DNA of 5,677 nucleotides, taken from positions 1 through 5,677 of the forward strand of contig QNEG01000121.1 of NCBI GenBank assembly GCA_003645115.1. The letters run 5' to 3'. The stretch comes from a bacterium (GTDB lineage: Bacteria > UBP14 > UBA6098 > B30-G16). Positions 4,873 through 5,677 of this stretch are shown piece by piece. How positions within the stretch are numbered: position 1 is the first letter of the stretch; each line of letters begins with the position of its first letter. The position numbers and the translations under genes were made by a program. The notes beneath the pieces were generated by a model. It did not search any database, had not been told where the DNA came from, and saw only the letters and a list, made by a program, of their open reading frames with translations.

Positions 4873-5677
4873 TTATGGGATAATTCTGGTAAATCTTCCT
4901 TGATTTTTTAAAGCTTTTTCTACCTGTGCAATGGATGTTATAATAACTTCCTTACCGCCATTTTTCAAAAAGTTTATTGCGGACTCGATTTTCGGTCCCA
5001 TAGAACCGGGAGGAAAATGTTCCTCGGAATAGTATTTTTCTGCTTGCTGCACAGTCAATTCGGTCAGGTCTTTCTGCTCGGGCTTACCGAAATTAATTGC
5101 CACTCTGTCCACTCCAGTAATTATAATTAACTTTTCTGCATTTATATTATTCGCCAGCACGGCAGAAGCTCTATCTTTGTCTATCACAGCATCCACCGGT
5201 TGTAATGAACCATCAGATTTTTCTATGACCGGTATTCCGCCACCACCGGTGGAAATCACTACAGAACCGTTATCCAATAATTCCATCACTGCGTCCTTTT
5301 CCACTATTTCCACCGGCATAGGAGATGGCACCACTCTGCGCCAACCACGACCAACATCCTCTTTCATAATCCAACCTTGCTCCCGTATCAATTTCTGTGC
5401 CTCATCCCCAGTATAAAATCTACCGATAAATTTTGTGGGATTGCTAAATCCAGGGTCATCTTTATCCACTATTACACGAGTGACCAGCGCTAACACCGGT
5501 CTATCCATATTGCTGATGTAGAGATGATTTCCCAAAGCGAGTGCCAGTATGAAACCGATTTCGCCTTGAGTTTGCGCACCACATACCGAAAGCGGAAGTG
5601 GAATAACCTCATTCTGTGAGAGTTCTACTCGACGAAGAGCATTACCCACCTGTGGACCATTTCCGTGAGTAATAGCA
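4873..5677 (-). CDS. arcC: Carbamate kinase, N-terminus cut by window edge
   Basis: Cytoplasmic amino-acid-kinase-fold enzyme that reversibly makes ATP from ADP and carbamoyl phosphate, releasing ammonia and CO2. It is typically the last, energy-yielding step of arginine, agmatine, purine or allantoin breakdown. The frame is open at the right edge and 267 codons are visible; about 40-45 N-terminal residues are missing. The first visible residues, AITHGNGPQVGN, are the family's substrate-binding motif; the GTG at 5649 lies inside it and is not the start. Further motifs (visible numbering): VTRVIVDKDDPGFSNPTK about 65-82, GWRRVVPSPMP about 111-120, STGGGGIPV about 142-150, AVIDKD about 163-168 and HFPPGSMGPK about 220-229, with the conserved lysines in the last two. 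The usual KPIGPFY reads KFIGRFY. It is followed after 5 bp by the mreD-like gene. No arcA or arcB is in view, so the source of carbamoyl phosphate cannot be told. Confidence 0.96.
   Translation of the reverse strand, partial: AITHGNGPQVGNALRRVELSQNEVIPLPLSVCGAQTQGEIGFILALALGNHLYISNMDRPVLALVTRVIVDKDDPGFSNPTKFIGRFYTGDEAQKLIREQGWIMKEDVGRGWRRVVPSPMPVEIVEKDAVMELLDNGSVVISTGGGGIPVIEKSDGSLQPVDAVIDKDRASAVLANNINAEKLIIITGVDRVAINFGKPEQKDLTELTVQQAEKYYSEEHFPPGSMGPKIESAINFLKNGGKEVIITSIAQVEKALKNQGRFTRIIP

Noticed and set aside
5647..5649. GTG at 5649 as the start of carbamate kinase
   Set aside because: The codon is the Val of the conserved HGNGPQVGN motif and the frame stays open upstream to the window edge.

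Overview
The window carries six protein-coding genes and one short probable gene, all on the minus strand. Two are cut by the window ends: carbamate kinase loses its N-terminus at the right edge and threonine synthase loses its C-terminus at the left edge. The DNA is AT-rich (about 40% GC by eye) with many ATA and AAT codons. The genes suggest a bacterium with cell-shape machinery (MreD-like) and PgsB-type gamma-glutamyl ligase chemistry. Short palindromic repeats and tight gene overlaps would fit an uncultivated lineage of the FCB/WOR-3/Marinimicrobia kind. That placement is a low-confidence inference and no marker gene is present.

In transcription order (right to left): arcC (carbamate kinase, 4873-5677, 5' cut) is followed after 5 bp by a six-helix MreD-like membrane protein (4385-4867). 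A 145 bp AT-rich spacer with three inverted repeats leads to pdxJ (pyridoxine 5'-phosphate synthase, 3511-4239), which has a strong AGGAGG ribosome binding site. pdxJ overlaps by an ATGA a gene for an exported beta-propeller-like protein (2696-3514). That gene overlaps by 10 bp a PgsB/CapB-type poly-gamma-glutamate synthase gene (1536-2705). The three form a tightly coupled unit.

Downstream of pgsB, where pgsC would often be expected, lies a 300 bp gap (1236-1535) packed with at least six short palindromes, including an approximately 84 bp MITE-like element with terminal inverted repeats. Next come a 74-residue protein resembling only the first strands of a stomatin/slipin (SPFH) domain (1011-1235) and a threonine synthase with an N-terminal four-cysteine zinc ribbon (1-910, C-terminus cut).

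The metabolic genes (carbamate kinase, PdxJ, ThrC) look like housekeeping. PdxJ supplies the PLP that ThrC needs, but nothing shows they are linked beyond proximity. The points most worth a second look are the propeller-pgsB coupling without a visible pgsC or pgsA, the palindrome mosaic, the mini-slipin with a T8 run beyond which another frame stays open, and unusual residues in the PdxJ active-site region.
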